Source: an uncultured Candidatus Melainabacteria bacterium (GTDB lineage: Bacteria > Cyanobacteriota > Vampirovibrionia > Gastranaerophilales > Gastranaerophilaceae). From it: a stretch of DNA of 64,000 nt. The notes under the pieces are model-generated. The model saw only the letters and a program-made list of their open reading frames with translations. It did not search any database and had not been told where the DNA came from. This document shows, piece by piece, positions 43,509 to 52,551 of the stretch. The position numbers and the translations under genes were made by a program. The stretch's first letter is position 1, and each line of letters begins with the position of its first letter. Where the stretch lies: assembly GCA_934757255.1 (NCBI GenBank), contig CAKVLL010000005.1:33589-97588 (forward strand), read 5' to 3'.

Positions 43509-43691
43509 TTAATTGTTTTTGGGTTTTCGCTCAACTTTTTTATTACTTTTAGTAATTATTAAATGATCTTTTTCAATGGTGTATTGAACCATATCCTCTT
43601 CAGGATTAATGTCTAATAAACCAAGTATTGTTGAGTTTAAACATAATACCCAACCATTTCCATTTCGCATTAATTTTCTATCTATTGTCAT
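43509..43691 (-). CDS. AbrB/MazE-like DNA-binding protein (60 aa)
   Basis: A small swapped-hairpin AbrB-type protein. The N-terminal half (DRKLMRNGNGWVLCLNSTILGLLDINPEEDMVQYTIE) fits the family pattern: basic strand, G-N-G turn, a hydrophobic helix, then an acidic turn and strand. A basic tail (KVERKPKNN) follows. AAGG lies upstream of the ATG. MazE-type antitoxins have a toxin gene adjacent; none is seen here, so this is a solo regulator, or its partner was lost, perhaps with the broken gene at 43759. Confidence 0.7.
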   Translation of the reverse strand: MTIDRKLMRNGNGWVLCLNSTILGLLDINPEEDMVQYTIEKDHLIITKSNKKVERKPKNN

Positions 43692-43758
43692 ACAATTAAC
43701 CTTACATAATACCTGACAATATCATACTTATATTTTGGAATGGTTTCTAACATAACAA

Positions 43759-44130
43759 TTGCATATACAAAAACCAAAACAATTTCTGATATATATAGAT
43801 ATTTTACAAAACAGAAAAACTTATGTTGAAAGAATCAAAGAAGTTCAAAAGAAAGAAGAAGCCAGAAATGAAAAAATTCTTGAAGAACTTTCAAGTGTCA
43901 AAGGAACTTATATTGACAATCCAAAGCTTTATCAAGGACATTCACAACGATAAGAATAATTATCAAGCACAGACAGAAACTAATATTAACAAGAAGATTG
44001 AATTATTAAATAAATAATTCGACAGGCTTATGACGATAAATGTGATGTAGAGCTACACCCAGTTTTTGATACATTGTTCAGACTATCAAGAATGCATGAA
44101 AAAAATAAATTAAATATTGAACCACTGTAA
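43759..44130 (+). pseudogene. Frameshifted remnant of an unidentified gene
   Basis: Protein-like sequence continues through two frame changes: frame 1 at 43759-43935 (YVERIKEVQKKEEARNEKIL), frame 2 at about 43940-44017 (NNYQAQTETNINKKIELLN), frame 1 again to the stop at 44130 (AYDDKCDVELHPVFDTLF, ending NIEPL). Joined, they give a helical, charged protein of about 120 residues. No family is recognised. No SD precedes the TTG-type start, so the N-terminus may also be missing. The surrounding 43692-43758 and 44131-44271 hold nothing I can support. Confidence 0.4.
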
Positions 44131-44271
44131 AAGAACACATGCTTTGATTATTTAGAATGAATAGTTTGACTATTACGAGTAAACGCATTTTTTCTAAATA
44201 TACTAGCATTGTTTTCTTTATCTTTAGTCATGGCATCAAGAAATTAAAGTTTATCAAAGTCTAAATAATCA

Positions 44272-45144
44272 TTATTTCAAAATACTTTTTATTTCTTCTA
44301 AAAACGCATTTGCAGGTTTTGTAAATATTGGATAACGTTTCCAAACCAAAGCATATTTTGTGGCAAGTTTGGGTTTTAGTGGAATAAAACATACATTATC
44401 ATTCAAACTTTTTTCAATCAAATCCTTTGTTGTCAAAAAATACCCCAAACCGCTTTCTACAAACGGAATTGGACTACCTTGTACAACATTATAAGATGCT
44501 ACAATATTCAAATCTTCCAAATTTATATCTGCCCACTTTGCAATAGCTCGTTGCAATCCAATTCTTCTATGCAAAATTAGTGGTAAGTATTTCAAGTTTT
44601 CTTTTGTTATAAACTGTTGTTTTGCTAATTTACAATCAGAGGACATTAATATCCCCCACTCTGAACCGTCCGGTAAAGATATATAGTCATATTTCACACT
44701 ATCAACAGGTTCTAGTAAAATCGCAAAATCTAAACTTCCATGTTCAAGTCTTTCACATACATCTTCGGCATCACCACTATAAAAATTAAACTTAACACCA
44801 TTATATTTTTTTACTAAATTAGATGCTGTCTTTAATATTGTTTTTACAGGATTTCCACCAATAGAAATTTCTCCTTCGATATTGCTTAAATCTGAACCGA
44901 TTTCTTTTTCCGTTTTTTCAAGCAAAGAAATAATTTCTTCGGCTCTTTTTCGCAAAATAACACCCTCTTCCGTTAGAGTTATTTCTCTTTTTCCTCTGAC
45001 CAAAAGTTTTTTGCCTAATTCCTTTTCAAGTTCTTTCAACTGTATAGAGAGTGAAGGCTGAGATATATGTATTTTTTCTGAAGCTCTAGTTATATTTTGT
45101 TCGTTAGCTACTGCTAAAAAATATTTTAATAAACGAATTTCCAT
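44272..45144 (-). CDS. LysR-type transcriptional regulator
   Basis: A 290-residue regulator. The N-terminal winged HTH (about 1-60) has the family pattern LRLLKYFLAVANEQNITRAS-like start with ISQPSLSIQLKELEKELG. A linker helix follows and a two-lobe periplasmic-binding-like effector domain (about 90-290, with EGEISIGG and HGSLDFAILLEP). The ATG at 45144 (AAGGG upstream) is preferred over the TTG at 45150. It is divergent from two aldo-keto reductase genes, 108 bp away, which it probably controls. The effector is unknown; in related systems it is often an aromatic or an aldehyde. Confidence 0.92.
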   Translation of the reverse strand: MEIRLLKYFLAVANEQNITRASEKIHISQPSLSIQLKELEKELGKKLLVRGKREITLTEEGVILRKRAEEIISLLEKTEKEIGSDLSNIEGEISIGGNPVKTILKTASNLVKKYNGVKFNFYSGDAEDVCERLEHGSLDFAILLEPVDSVKYDYISLPDGSEWGILMSSDCKLAKQQFITKENLKYLPLILHRRIGLQRAIAKWADINLEDLNIVASYNVVQGSPIPFVESGLGYFLTTKDLIEKSLNDNVCFIPLKPKLATKYALVWKRYPIFTKPANAFLEEIKSILK

Positions 45145-45252
45145 TTTCAACCCTTATTATTGATTAAAACTATAATAAATTATTAAATATTTATATTAGA
45201 TATTATATCAGAAAGAGTTTAAAATGTTATTGATAATAAATGAGAATTAAAT

Positions 45253-46125
45253 ATGGTACATAACTTAAACTTTACAATCAGATTGAATAACGGAGTAAAA
45301 ATACCCCCAATAGGATTTGGAGTGTTTCGTATTGAAAATTTAGAAGAATGCGAAAAAGCAACGATAGAAGCAATTAAAGCTGGGTACAGGTTGATTGATA
45401 CAGCTACGGCTTATAAGAACGAAGAAGCTGTCGGTCGTGCTATCAAGAACTGTGGAATTCCTCGTGATGAATTATTTATTACAACTAAATTATGGATAAC
45501 TGATACGAGTTACGAAGGAGCCAAAAGAGGTTTTGAAAAATCCTTATCTAAATTGGGGTTAGATTATTTGGATTTATATTTAATCCATCAACCATACGAT
45601 GATTATTACGGAGCTTGGAGAGCATTAGAAGAACTTTACGAAGATGGAAAAGTCAGAGCAATAGGGATTGATAATTTTACGCAAGATAGAACTGCTGATT
45701 TTATTTTCTTTAATAAAATAAAACCAATGGTAAATTTAGTTGAGTGCAACGTATTTTTCCAACGAGAAGATGAAAAGAAATATTTGGATAGCGAAAATAT
45801 TTTAATGCAAGCTTGGTCACCACTCGCAGCAGGACAATCAAGACTTTTTGAGAATGAAACCTTATTGCAAATTGCACATAATCATAACAAAACAGTTGCA
45901 CAAATAGTTCTTCGATGGCTAGTTCAAAGAGGAATTGTACCTATTGTAAAATCTTCAAATCCAGTAAGAATGAAAGAAAATTTGGACATTTTTGACTTTG
46001 AAATTTCACAATGTGAAATGGATGAAATCAAAAAATTGGACACCGGTAGAACTTGTTTTATCCCAAGAAATACAGGAGAAATTGTGAAAGATTTTCTTGA
46101 ACGTGCGATGGAATACAATGTTTAA
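45253..46125 (+). CDS. Aldo/keto reductase (2,5-diketo-gluconate reductase type)
   Basis: A 290-residue NADPH-dependent (beta/alpha)8 reductase. The catalytic tetrad is complete: Asp49 and Tyr54 in LIDTATAYKNEEAVG, Lys79 in TTKLW, and His112 in YLIHQP. The late segment IVPIVKSSNPVRMKENLDIFDF binds the NADP 2'-phosphate. The substrate is unknown; this subgroup reduces methylglyoxal, keto sugars and other aldehydes. It is divergent from the LysR gene and is followed 16 nt later by a second reductase gene, with AAGGAG between, forming an operon. Confidence 0.93.
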   Translation: MVHNLNFTIRLNNGVKIPPIGFGVFRIENLEECEKATIEAIKAGYRLIDTATAYKNEEAVGRAIKNCGIPRDELFITTKLWITDTSYEGAKRGFEKSLSKLGLDYLDLYLIHQPYDDYYGAWRALEELYEDGKVRAIGIDNFTQDRTADFIFFNKIKPMVNLVECNVFFQREDEKKYLDSENILMQAWSPLAAGQSRLFENETLLQIAHNHNKTVAQIVLRWLVQRGIVPIVKSSNPVRMKENLDIFDFEISQCEMDEIKKLDTGRTCFIPRNTGEIVKDFLERAMEYNV

Positions 46126-46141
46126 TTAAGGAGAAAAATTT

Positions 46142-47152
46142 ATGAAATACAGAAAACTAAGAAATATAGAAGTATCTGAAATCGGTATGGGTTGCATGGG
46201 ATTTAGTCATGGATATGGCGAAATTCCATCAGAAGAAAACTCTATACAACTAATAAGAAAAGCCTATGATTTAGGCTGTACCTTATTTGATACGGCAGAA
46301 GCCTATGGACCTTTTGTTAATGAAGAACTTGTTGGAAAAGCTGTTAAACCTTTCAGAGATAAAATTATTTTAACAACAAAATTTGTTCCAGTATTCCAAA
46401 CAGGGCAAGAAATTTCGGAAGGGAAACTTTCTAAAAAAGGGGTTACTAATGCATTAAACGATTCTTTAAAAAGACTTCAAACAGATTATATTGATATATA
46501 CTACGAACATAGGGTTCCCCTAGATAGCGATGTAGAAGAAGTCGCAAGTTGGATGGGTGAATTTATAAAAGAAGGTAAAATAAGAGCTTGGGGACAATCA
46601 CAATCGACAGTAGAACAGATAAAAAAAGCTCACGCAATTACACCATTATCAGCAATACAATCAGAATATTCTATGATGGAAAGGATGTTTGAAAAAGACG
46701 TTATTCCTTTATGCAAAGAATTAAATATAGGTTTTGTTGCGTTTTCTCCAATGGCAAGCGGTTTTTTAAGCGGAAAGTACAGTAAAAATACCCAATATAA
46801 AGGAGATGATGTAAGACGAGTTATTACAAGATTTGCTCCTGAAAATGTTGAGAAAAATCAACCGCTATTGGACTTATTGAAAGAAGTTTCAACTCAAAAA
46901 AATGCAACACCTGCTCAAATTTCTCTTGCATGGATGTTACACAAATACCCACATGTTGTACCTATCCCAGGAATGAGAAAAGATGAAAGAGTTATTGAAA
47001 ATCTAGGTGCTTCAAATATTCAATTAACAGAAGAAGAGTTTATAAAAATTGAAAAAGAATTAGAAAAAATAAAAATTTGGGGCAATAGAACAGATAAAGA
47101 TATTGCTAAGTTAGGAACTGTCAAATCTCAAGAAACTAAAGACTTGAAATAG
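46142..47152 (+). CDS. Aldo/keto reductase (YajO/AKR13-like)
   Basis: A 336-residue aldo-keto reductase of a different subgroup from its neighbour. The N-terminus is KLRNIEVSEIGMGCMGFSHG. The catalytic residues are Asp50 and Tyr55 in LFDTAEAYGPFVNEELVG, Lys80 in TTKF, and His123 in YYEHRVP. A long insert is seen before the last helices, and the C-terminus carries PIPGMRKDERVIENLGA. AAGGAG precedes the ATG. The pair of reductases with a divergent LysR looks like an inducible aldehyde- or quinone-handling unit. Confidence 0.93.
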   Translation: MKYRKLRNIEVSEIGMGCMGFSHGYGEIPSEENSIQLIRKAYDLGCTLFDTAEAYGPFVNEELVGKAVKPFRDKIILTTKFVPVFQTGQEISEGKLSKKGVTNALNDSLKRLQTDYIDIYYEHRVPLDSDVEEVASWMGEFIKEGKIRAWGQSQSTVEQIKKAHAITPLSAIQSEYSMMERMFEKDVIPLCKELNIGFVAFSPMASGFLSGKYSKNTQYKGDDVRRVITRFAPENVEKNQPLLDLLKEVSTQKNATPAQISLAWMLHKYPHVVPIPGMRKDERVIENLGASNIQLTEEEFIKIEKELEKIKIWGNRTDKDIAKLGTVKSQETKDLK

Positions 47153-47165
47153 AAAGGGACTTATA

Positions 47166-47372
47166 ATGAAATATTATAAACCTTGTCAATTAAAAGTTTT
47201 AAGTGAAGTTAATCTTGCACTTTCAGATGCAAATGAGTGCACCAATTTTGACCTTTGTGTCTTTTCTGAATCAATTAAAATTTTTCATGTCACAGGAATT
47301 TTGAAAAAAATTTTTCCTAAATTTTTCGGCACTCTCTCGGAGCAAAATTTCAAAATGGACTGCCCGAAATAA
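47166..47372 (+). CDS. Possible short ORF after the reductase operon (68 aa)
   Basis: An ATG 13 nt after the reductase stop has AAAGGGA upstream. The product (begins MKYYKPCQLKVLSEVNLAL) has a Cys-rich middle but no recognisable domain. It may be the surviving 5' end of a longer lost gene. The 220 bp after it, up to the tRNA, holds only a terminator hairpin. Confidence 0.25.
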   Translation: MKYYKPCQLKVLSEVNLALSDANECTNFDLCVFSESIKIFHVTGILKKIFPKFFGTLSEQNFKMDCPK

Positions 47373-47567
47373 TCAAATCCGTTAGTCCGCAAAATGAGTA
47401 TTTTGGAGTAGTTTGAATTACGAATGGTAGTATTATTTCCTACCCCTCAATTGCCCTATTTAAGCCAAAAACCCAAAATAATCGCATCATCTGTAATAAT
47501 TAAAGTATTCAATAAAATACAAATACCAAAATGGAATGTTTTTGGAACGTTTTTTATTGCATTAAAA

Positions 47568-47590
47568 AAGAGGGTGTCTGAAACCCTCTT
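47568..47590 (-). terminator. Rho-independent terminator of tRNA-Asp
   Basis: On the minus strand AAGAGGGT pairs with ACCCTCTT around a 7-nt loop and is followed by TTTTTT. It lies 4 nt past the CCA end of the tRNA. Confidence 0.85.
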
Positions 47591-47594
47591 AAAA

Positions 47595-47672
47595 TGGCGG
47601 GAACGACGAGGCTCGAACTCGCGACCTCATGCGTGACAGGCATGCGCTCTAACCAGACTGAGCTACGCTCCC
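47595..47672 (-). tRNA. tRNA-Asp (anticodon GTC)
   Basis: A 78-nt cloverleaf on the minus strand including an encoded CCA. The acceptor stem is GGGAGCG/CGTTCCC with one G-T pair, the D arm has GCTC...GAGC, and the anticodon stem CATGC/GCATG encloses loop CTGTCAC, giving GTC. The T arm is GCGAG-TTCGAGC-CTCGT. It follows the accessory stretch 42.8-47.4 kb, which would fit a tRNA-associated insertion site, but I find no direct repeat of its 3' end. Confidence 0.96.
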
Positions 47673-47867
47673 ATATTTTTTTGTCACCGTAGTCAATTTC
47701 ACTGACCACTTTTATAATATACCTTGCTGATTTTTTTTTTGCAAGTATTTTTTAATAAAAATATGAAAATTTCTTCATATTCGTGCTCTAAAAATTATTT
47801 TAACCAACTAACAAAAAATTCTTTTTACGGTTTTTATAATAAAAAATACTATAAAAGGAAAAATAAA

Positions 47868-49211
47868 ATGATTAACAAAATTCAAATTGATAACAGTCAA
47901 AAGTATACAAATACACTTGCATTTAAGGGTAAATCAAAGATTACTCAAAATCTTATTGAAAAATCACAAGCTTCAAAAGCTTTATTAACCGGTACTGCCG
48001 TAATTACAGCTGCTGCAGAAATTGGATTAAGCAAAAAGAAAATCTACGACGATTTAGATATAAATGAAGTGAAAAAGGATTTAGAAACTGGTTTTTCTAT
48101 AAGTCAATTGGCAAAAAAATATAACATATCACCTACAAGTATGCGAAATTATCTCAAAGAAAACAATTTGTCAACAAAAGATGGTGAAATCTTAAAAACC
48201 ATAACTAAAGAAGATTTGGAAAGATTAATACAAGAAGGCAAAAGTTCTAAAGAAATAGCACAAATATATGGTTTAAAACATGCTGGAGCATTAACTCCTT
48301 TGTTTAAAATTTTTGGTATAGAAGCTGCAACAGCAAAAAAAGTTGAAAATATTTCAGAAAACGAACTTGTTGAATACAAAAAGAAAGGTTTGACAGATGC
48401 TGAAATTTCTGAACAATTGCATGTTGCTCCGCGATATATCGCAGAACGCCGCAATTCTCTTGGAATTGCAGCTGGAGATGCATTAAAAGAATATCCGGAA
48501 GAAGAAATTCATAAATTAGTTGAAAAAGACGGTTTACGAGCAAGAGAAGTTGCTCAAATGCTTGATATACCTATTAAAAAAGTTGCGGAAATTGCTGGTG
48601 GCATGACTCCAGCTCAAATATTTAATAATAAAAAAGAAAAACTAATAAAATTTGTTAATTCTTTAGATGAAAAAGATTTTAGCGAAAAAGAATATTGGTT
48701 AATGCAACAAGAAAGAGGTATGCGTGGACCATTCAAGCTTACTAGAGAAAATATTGAATTATCAAAACTTATCCTAGAAAACGAAAAGTTGAGAAAGAAC
48801 AATAATTGGGAATATGTTTTTGGCAGAATTGCAGCTAAATCTAGAAAAAATCCTTCTGTCTATGATGATACTGTTACATTTTTAAAAATGATATTAAAAG
48901 ATGATAAACTAAATATTCTAAAAGATTCAGAAAATCATTTAGATATTCTTTTAAATCAATATAATTTTAGTTCAAAAGATATTTTAGATATATATAAAAA
49001 AATAATTTCTGACGATAGTTTGGTTGAAGCAGTGAAATTATCTCCAGGTGGTTTTAGAAATTTAACATATATTCATGATAACGCTGCAGATTTGATTAAA
49101 AGAATTGATGAAAACAAAGATTTAATTAACGAGAAACCTTTAAATTTCTATATTGAACCGACTAGGCTTAATAAGTATATTATGGAATTAATAGGAAATG
49201 ATTTTGAATAA
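47868..49211 (+). CDS. Protein with four tandem helix-turn-helix motifs
   Basis: A 447-residue protein of unknown function. A short lead (to about 25, with NTLAFKGK) and a small hydrophobic helix (about 38-52) precede four HTH-like units at about 72-102, 119-152, 168-201 and 214-247. Each has a G-x-S/T-x-x-x-I/L-A pattern (FSISQLAKKYNISPTSMRNYL, KSSKEIAQIYGL, LTDAEISEQLHV, LRAREVAQMLDI). The remaining 200 residues are helical and charged. The ATG at 47868 with AAAAGGAA is preferred; in-frame ATGs at 47763 and upstream lack sites. The HTHs resemble Hin/resolvase-type DNA-binding units, but no catalytic domain is present. It could bind repeated DNA sites. Confidence 0.75.
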   Translation: MINKIQIDNSQKYTNTLAFKGKSKITQNLIEKSQASKALLTGTAVITAAAEIGLSKKKIYDDLDINEVKKDLETGFSISQLAKKYNISPTSMRNYLKENNLSTKDGEILKTITKEDLERLIQEGKSSKEIAQIYGLKHAGALTPLFKIFGIEAATAKKVENISENELVEYKKKGLTDAEISEQLHVAPRYIAERRNSLGIAAGDALKEYPEEEIHKLVEKDGLRAREVAQMLDIPIKKVAEIAGGMTPAQIFNNKKEKLIKFVNSLDEKDFSEKEYWLMQQERGMRGPFKLTRENIELSKLILENEKLRKNNNWEYVFGRIAAKSRKNPSVYDDTVTFLKMILKDDKLNILKDSENHLDILLNQYNFSSKDILDIYKKIISDDSLVEAVKLSPGGFRNLTYIHDNAADLIKRIDENKDLINEKPLNFYIEPTRLNKYIMELIGNDFE

Positions 49212-49333
49212 AAAAAATCATTATTTTTATAAGTGTAAAACATGTAAATATTACCTTTCTGTAATGTTTTAGAAAAATTGCCATGCTTCTTTTTTATAGT
49301 ATAATTGAGGCAAAAGAAGAAAGGAAACTTTTT

Positions 49334-51013
49334 ATGACAAATTTATCACCATTACAAATCGAAAGATTAAAATACCAGCCTAAGCTTCCTGCTTCATTGG
49401 CAAATGGTATTAATCACTTAGTTTCTCAAGAAGGTTCTGCAACTGAATCTGTTGCTAACCAAGAAGAAATTAAAGCTTTATTCAAAAATACTTACGGAAA
49501 ACCAACCGTAACTTTTCAAACTTCAACTGAATCAACTCCAAGCGAAGTTAGAAATGTCGGTGTAATTCTATCAGGCGGTCAAGCACCTGGCGGACACAAC
49601 GTTATTGCAGGTCTTTACGACGCTTTGAAACAAGCTAATTCAAATAACAACCTTTACGGCTTTTTAGGCGGTCCAAGCGGTATTATTGAAGGTAAATACG
49701 TAGAATTTAACGATGAATTCATCAACGATTACAGAAATACAGGTGGCTTTGATATCATCGGTTCTGGCAGAACTAAATTGGAAACTGAAGAACAATTCAA
49801 ATCAGCTTTAGAAGTTTGCAAAAAATTAAACATTTCTGCTGTTGTAATTATCGGTGGTGATGATTCTAACACAAACGCAGCATTATTGGCTGAATGGTTT
49901 GTTGCTAACAATGCAGGTATTCAAGTTATCGGTTGTCCTAAAACAATTGACGGTGACTTGAAAAATGAACAAATCGAAATTTCATTCGGTTTTGATACAG
50001 CTACAAAAACTTACGGCGAACTTATCGGTAACATCGAAAGAGATGCTAACTCAGCTAAAAAATACTGGCACTTTGTAAAAATTATGGGTAGAAGCGCTTC
50101 TCACGTAGCTTTGGAAGCAGCTCTTCAAACTCAACCAAACATTACTTTAATCTCAGAAGAAGTTGAACAAAAGAAAATGTCTTTATCATCAATTATTGAT
50201 TACATGACAGACATCGTTGTAAAACGTTCTGAAATGGGTAAAAACTTTGGTATCGCAGTTATTCCTGAAGGTTTAATTGAATTCGTTCCTGAATTAAAGA
50301 CAATGATTGCTAACTTGAACGACATTATGCCAACTTTGGAAAAAGATTCTAAATACACTTCAGGTTCTGATGCTGAAAAAATCGCTATCATTGAAAACAC
50401 TCTATCTAGCGAAAATGCTTCTGTATTCAAATCTTTACCAGCATTAATCAAATCTCAATTATTGATGGATAGAGATCCGCACGGTAACGTTCAAGTTTCA
50501 AAAATTGAAACTGAAAAGCTTTTAATCTCTATGATTGAAGAAAAATTAGCAGGATTGAAAAAAGAAGGAAAATTCTCAGGTAAATTCTCAACTCAATCAC
50601 ACTTCTTCGGTTACGAAGGACGTTGTGCATTCCCTTCTAACTTCGATGCTGATTACTGTTACTCACTTGGTTTCAACGCATTTGCTTTGATTAACTTCGG
50701 TCTAACAGGTTACTTATCTTCAGTTAGAAACTTAACAGAACCTGCTAACGATTGGATTGCAGGCGGTGTTCCACTTACTATGATGATGAACATGGAAAGA
50801 AGACACGGCGAAATGAAACCTGTTATCAAGAAAGCATTAGTTGAGCTTGATGGCCCTGTATTCAAGAAACTTGAAGCTAACAGAGAAGATTGGGCACTAA
50901 ATGACAGATACTTATTCCCAGGTGCTATCCAATACTTCGGACCATCTTCAGTTTGCGATATTACAACAGTAACATTGCAACTTGAAAGTGAAGCTAAATT
51001 GGCTAAGGTTTAA
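49334..51013 (+). CDS. pfp: PPi-dependent 6-phosphofructokinase, long form
   Basis: The enzyme phosphorylates fructose-6-phosphate reversibly with pyrophosphate, saving ATP in fermentative glycolysis. The PFK core is clear: [34 protein letters not shown] (the GGDDS form marks PPi use) and CPKTIDGDL (Lys replacing the Gly of ATP enzymes). [15 protein letters not shown] and PEGLIEF follow. Length of 559 residues fits the long PPi-PFK class. The ATG at 49334 is chosen with AAAGGAAA upstream; TATAAT lies about 30 nt earlier. A strong terminator follows. Confidence 0.95.
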   Translation: MTNLSPLQIERLKYQPKLPASLANGINHLVSQEGSATESVANQEEIKALFKNTYGKPTVTFQTSTESTPSEVRNVGVILSGGQAPGGHNVIAGLYDALKQANSNNNLYGFLGGPSGIIEGKYVEFNDEFINDYRNTGGFDIIGSGRTKLETEEQFKSALEVCKKLNISAVVIIGGDDSNTNAALLAEWFVANNAGIQVIGCPKTIDGDLKNEQIEISFGFDTATKTYGELIGNIERDANSAKKYWHFVKIMGRSASHVALEAALQTQPNITLISEEVEQKKMSLSSIIDYMTDIVVKRSEMGKNFGIAVIPEGLIEFVPELKTMIANLNDIMPTLEKDSKYTSGSDAEKIAIIENTLSSENASVFKSLPALIKSQLLMDRDPHGNVQVSKIETEKLLISMIEEKLAGLKKEGKFSGKFSTQSHFFGYEGRCAFPSNFDADYCYSLGFNAFALINFGLTGYLSSVRNLTEPANDWIAGGVPLTMMMNMERRHGEMKPVIKKALVELDGPVFKKLEANREDWALNDRYLFPGAIQYFGPSSVCDITTVTLQLESEAKLAKV

Positions 51014-51027
51014 TTCTAATATAATAG

Positions 51028-51061
51028 AAAAGACGCGCAGATTATAATCTGCGCGTCTTTT
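51028..51061. terminator. Bidirectional rho-independent terminator
   Basis: A perfect 34-bp palindrome (arms 51028-51044 and 51045-51061) with A-rich and T-rich ends between convergent pfp and fliN. Confidence 0.93.
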
Positions 51062-51086
51062 TATATGTTTTATAAGGTTATTCTTC

Positions 51087-51551
51087 TTACTCTTCTTTGT
51101 TGGTGTTGCTTAAAGAATTTAATCTTCTAGCTGGGTCGGTGATATGTGTAATTCTTAATCCGAAGTTATCTTCTATTACCACAACTTCGCCATAAGCAAT
51201 TAATTTACCGTTTGCATACAGTTCAACAGGTTCTCCAGCAGCTTTATTTAGTGTAACAATAGACCCCTTTGTTAATTCTAAAACTTTTTTGATTGGTAAT
51301 TCTGTTTTGCCGAGTTCAACGGTTAATTGTAATTTAACATCTAAAAGTATATTTAGATTTTGGTTTGTTGGACCTTGAATTTGGTCTAAATCTTCAAATG
51401 ATGCAAATTGTACAGGTTGAACTGTTACAGTTTTCTCTTCTTCTTTTGAATCAGAAGCCTGTTCTCCTGCATTAAAATTCATATCTTCTGGTATTGAAGA
51501 TGTTAAATCTTTCATTTCTTCATTATTAACATCTTTGTCGTCATCTAGCAT
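51087..51551 (-). CDS. fliN: Flagellar motor switch protein FliN
   Basis: FliN forms the lower C-ring of the flagellar switch and helps deliver export substrates. A roughly 70-residue acidic, disordered N-terminus (NNEEMKDLTSSIPED...) precedes the SpoA domain (about 70-145) with LDVKLQLTVELGKTELPIKK, GSIVTLNK, EPVELYANGKLIAYGEVV and GLRITHI, the complete family core. It is the last gene of a fliL-fliM-fliN unit, 13 nt after fliM, and is followed by a bidirectional terminator. Confidence 0.96.
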   Translation of the reverse strand: MLDDDKDVNNEEMKDLTSSIPEDMNFNAGEQASDSKEEEKTVTVQPVQFASFEDLDQIQGPTNQNLNILLDVKLQLTVELGKTELPIKKVLELTKGSIVTLNKAAGEPVELYANGKLIAYGEVVVIEDNFGLRITHITDPARRLNSLSNTNKEE

Positions 51552-51564
51552 TTATAAAACCTTT

Positions 51565-52545
51565 CTAAAAATAATTTCTTAGCAACTCATGCATTTCATC
51601 ATAGACATCTGTTATTTTAACACAAATTTTGTCTTTCATTGTACCAGGGCGTGCAAAAAATTTTTTTTCGCCATTTACTTTCACGATTAAATCGTCAGAA
51701 ACTTTATTGTCGAGTTTAATTATATCCCCTTCTGAAAGTTGTAGAAAATCATCCAAAGTAATATTACATTGTCCAAATTGAACACGAATATCAACATTTG
51801 AAGTGTTGATTTTAGAAATCATTTTCATTCTTTCATCATTAGAGGCAACTAACCCTTTGGTTTGGAAAATATGTTGTGTGCTTAAGTGCCCTAGAACAGC
51901 TTCTAGTACAGGATATGGGAAACATAAACTAAATAAACCGAAGTGTTTACCTTGTATCTGTACTTCAAAAGTTAAAAGTGCAACAATTTCTCCGGCAGTA
52001 GCGACTTGTATAGATTGATAGTTATCATCAAGACTTATAAATTTGCCTGATACTGGAATTATTGCGTTCCAAGAATCTTCAAGCGATTTAATAATAATGT
52101 TTATAACTTTTTTGGCTAAAGCTTTCTCAATGTCTGTAAGTTCTCTTGTTTGAGTATCAATTGAACCGACGCCACCTAGCATGCGGTTTACAATACAAGA
52201 AATAACTTCAAAGCTTACGCCTAATAAAATTTGACCGGAGAGAGGCTCAAACTCAAATACACCAACACTTATCGGTGATGGCATAGAACGTATAAATTCT
52301 TCATAAGTCAGCTGGTCAACAGAAACAATTTCAATTTCAACTCTCATTCGTAAATAACCGCTTAATACAAGAGAAATTGCCTTAGAGAATTCTCTGTGAA
52401 TATCTCTTAAGGCTCTTAGGTTATCTTTAGAAAATTTGTCTGGTCGACGAAAGTTATAAAGTTTGTAACTTTTATGTTCCGCACCTGAAAAATCTTCTTC
52501 AAACTCTTGTGTGTCTATTGCGTCGTTTTTATTATTTTCTGTCAT
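51565..52545 (-). CDS. fliM: Flagellar motor switch protein FliM
   Basis: FliM is the middle C-ring protein that binds CheY-P and FliG. An acidic N-terminus contains no obvious LSQ/EIDAL CheY-binding motif: it reads AIDTQEFEEDFSGAE, which only partly fits. The middle CheC-like domain has FEPLSGQILLGVSFEVISCIVNRMLGG and LTDIEKALAKKVINIIIKSLE. The SpoA domain at about 245-320 has VDIRVQFGQCNITLDDFLQLSEGDIIKLD. Length (326 aa) is standard. It lies between fliL (6 nt upstream) and fliN. Confidence 0.96.
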   Translation of the reverse strand: MTENNKNDAIDTQEFEEDFSGAEHKSYKLYNFRRPDKFSKDNLRALRDIHREFSKAISLVLSGYLRMRVEIEIVSVDQLTYEEFIRSMPSPISVGVFEFEPLSGQILLGVSFEVISCIVNRMLGGVGSIDTQTRELTDIEKALAKKVINIIIKSLEDSWNAIIPVSGKFISLDDNYQSIQVATAGEIVALLTFEVQIQGKHFGLFSLCFPYPVLEAVLGHLSTQHIFQTKGLVASNDERMKMISKINTSNVDIRVQFGQCNITLDDFLQLSEGDIIKLDNKVSDDLIVKVNGEKKFFARPGTMKDKICVKITDVYDEMHELLRNYF

Positions 52546-52551
52546 TTTGTC

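Noticed and set aside
43823..44017. Separate 64-codon gene
   Set aside because: Only its second half looks protein-like and it continues the adjacent frame, so it is treated as part of the frameshifted remnant at 43759-44130.
42810..47372. Integrative element at tRNA-Asp
   Set aside because: No integrase, no repeat of the tRNA 3' end and no clear boundary are visible. The accessory character of the genes is noted but an element is not supported.
47424..47636. 70-codon plus-strand frame
   Set aside because: Its end is read through the tRNA-Asp gene on the opposite strand (giving the familiar false WRERRGSNSRPHA-like tail) and it spans the tRNA terminator.
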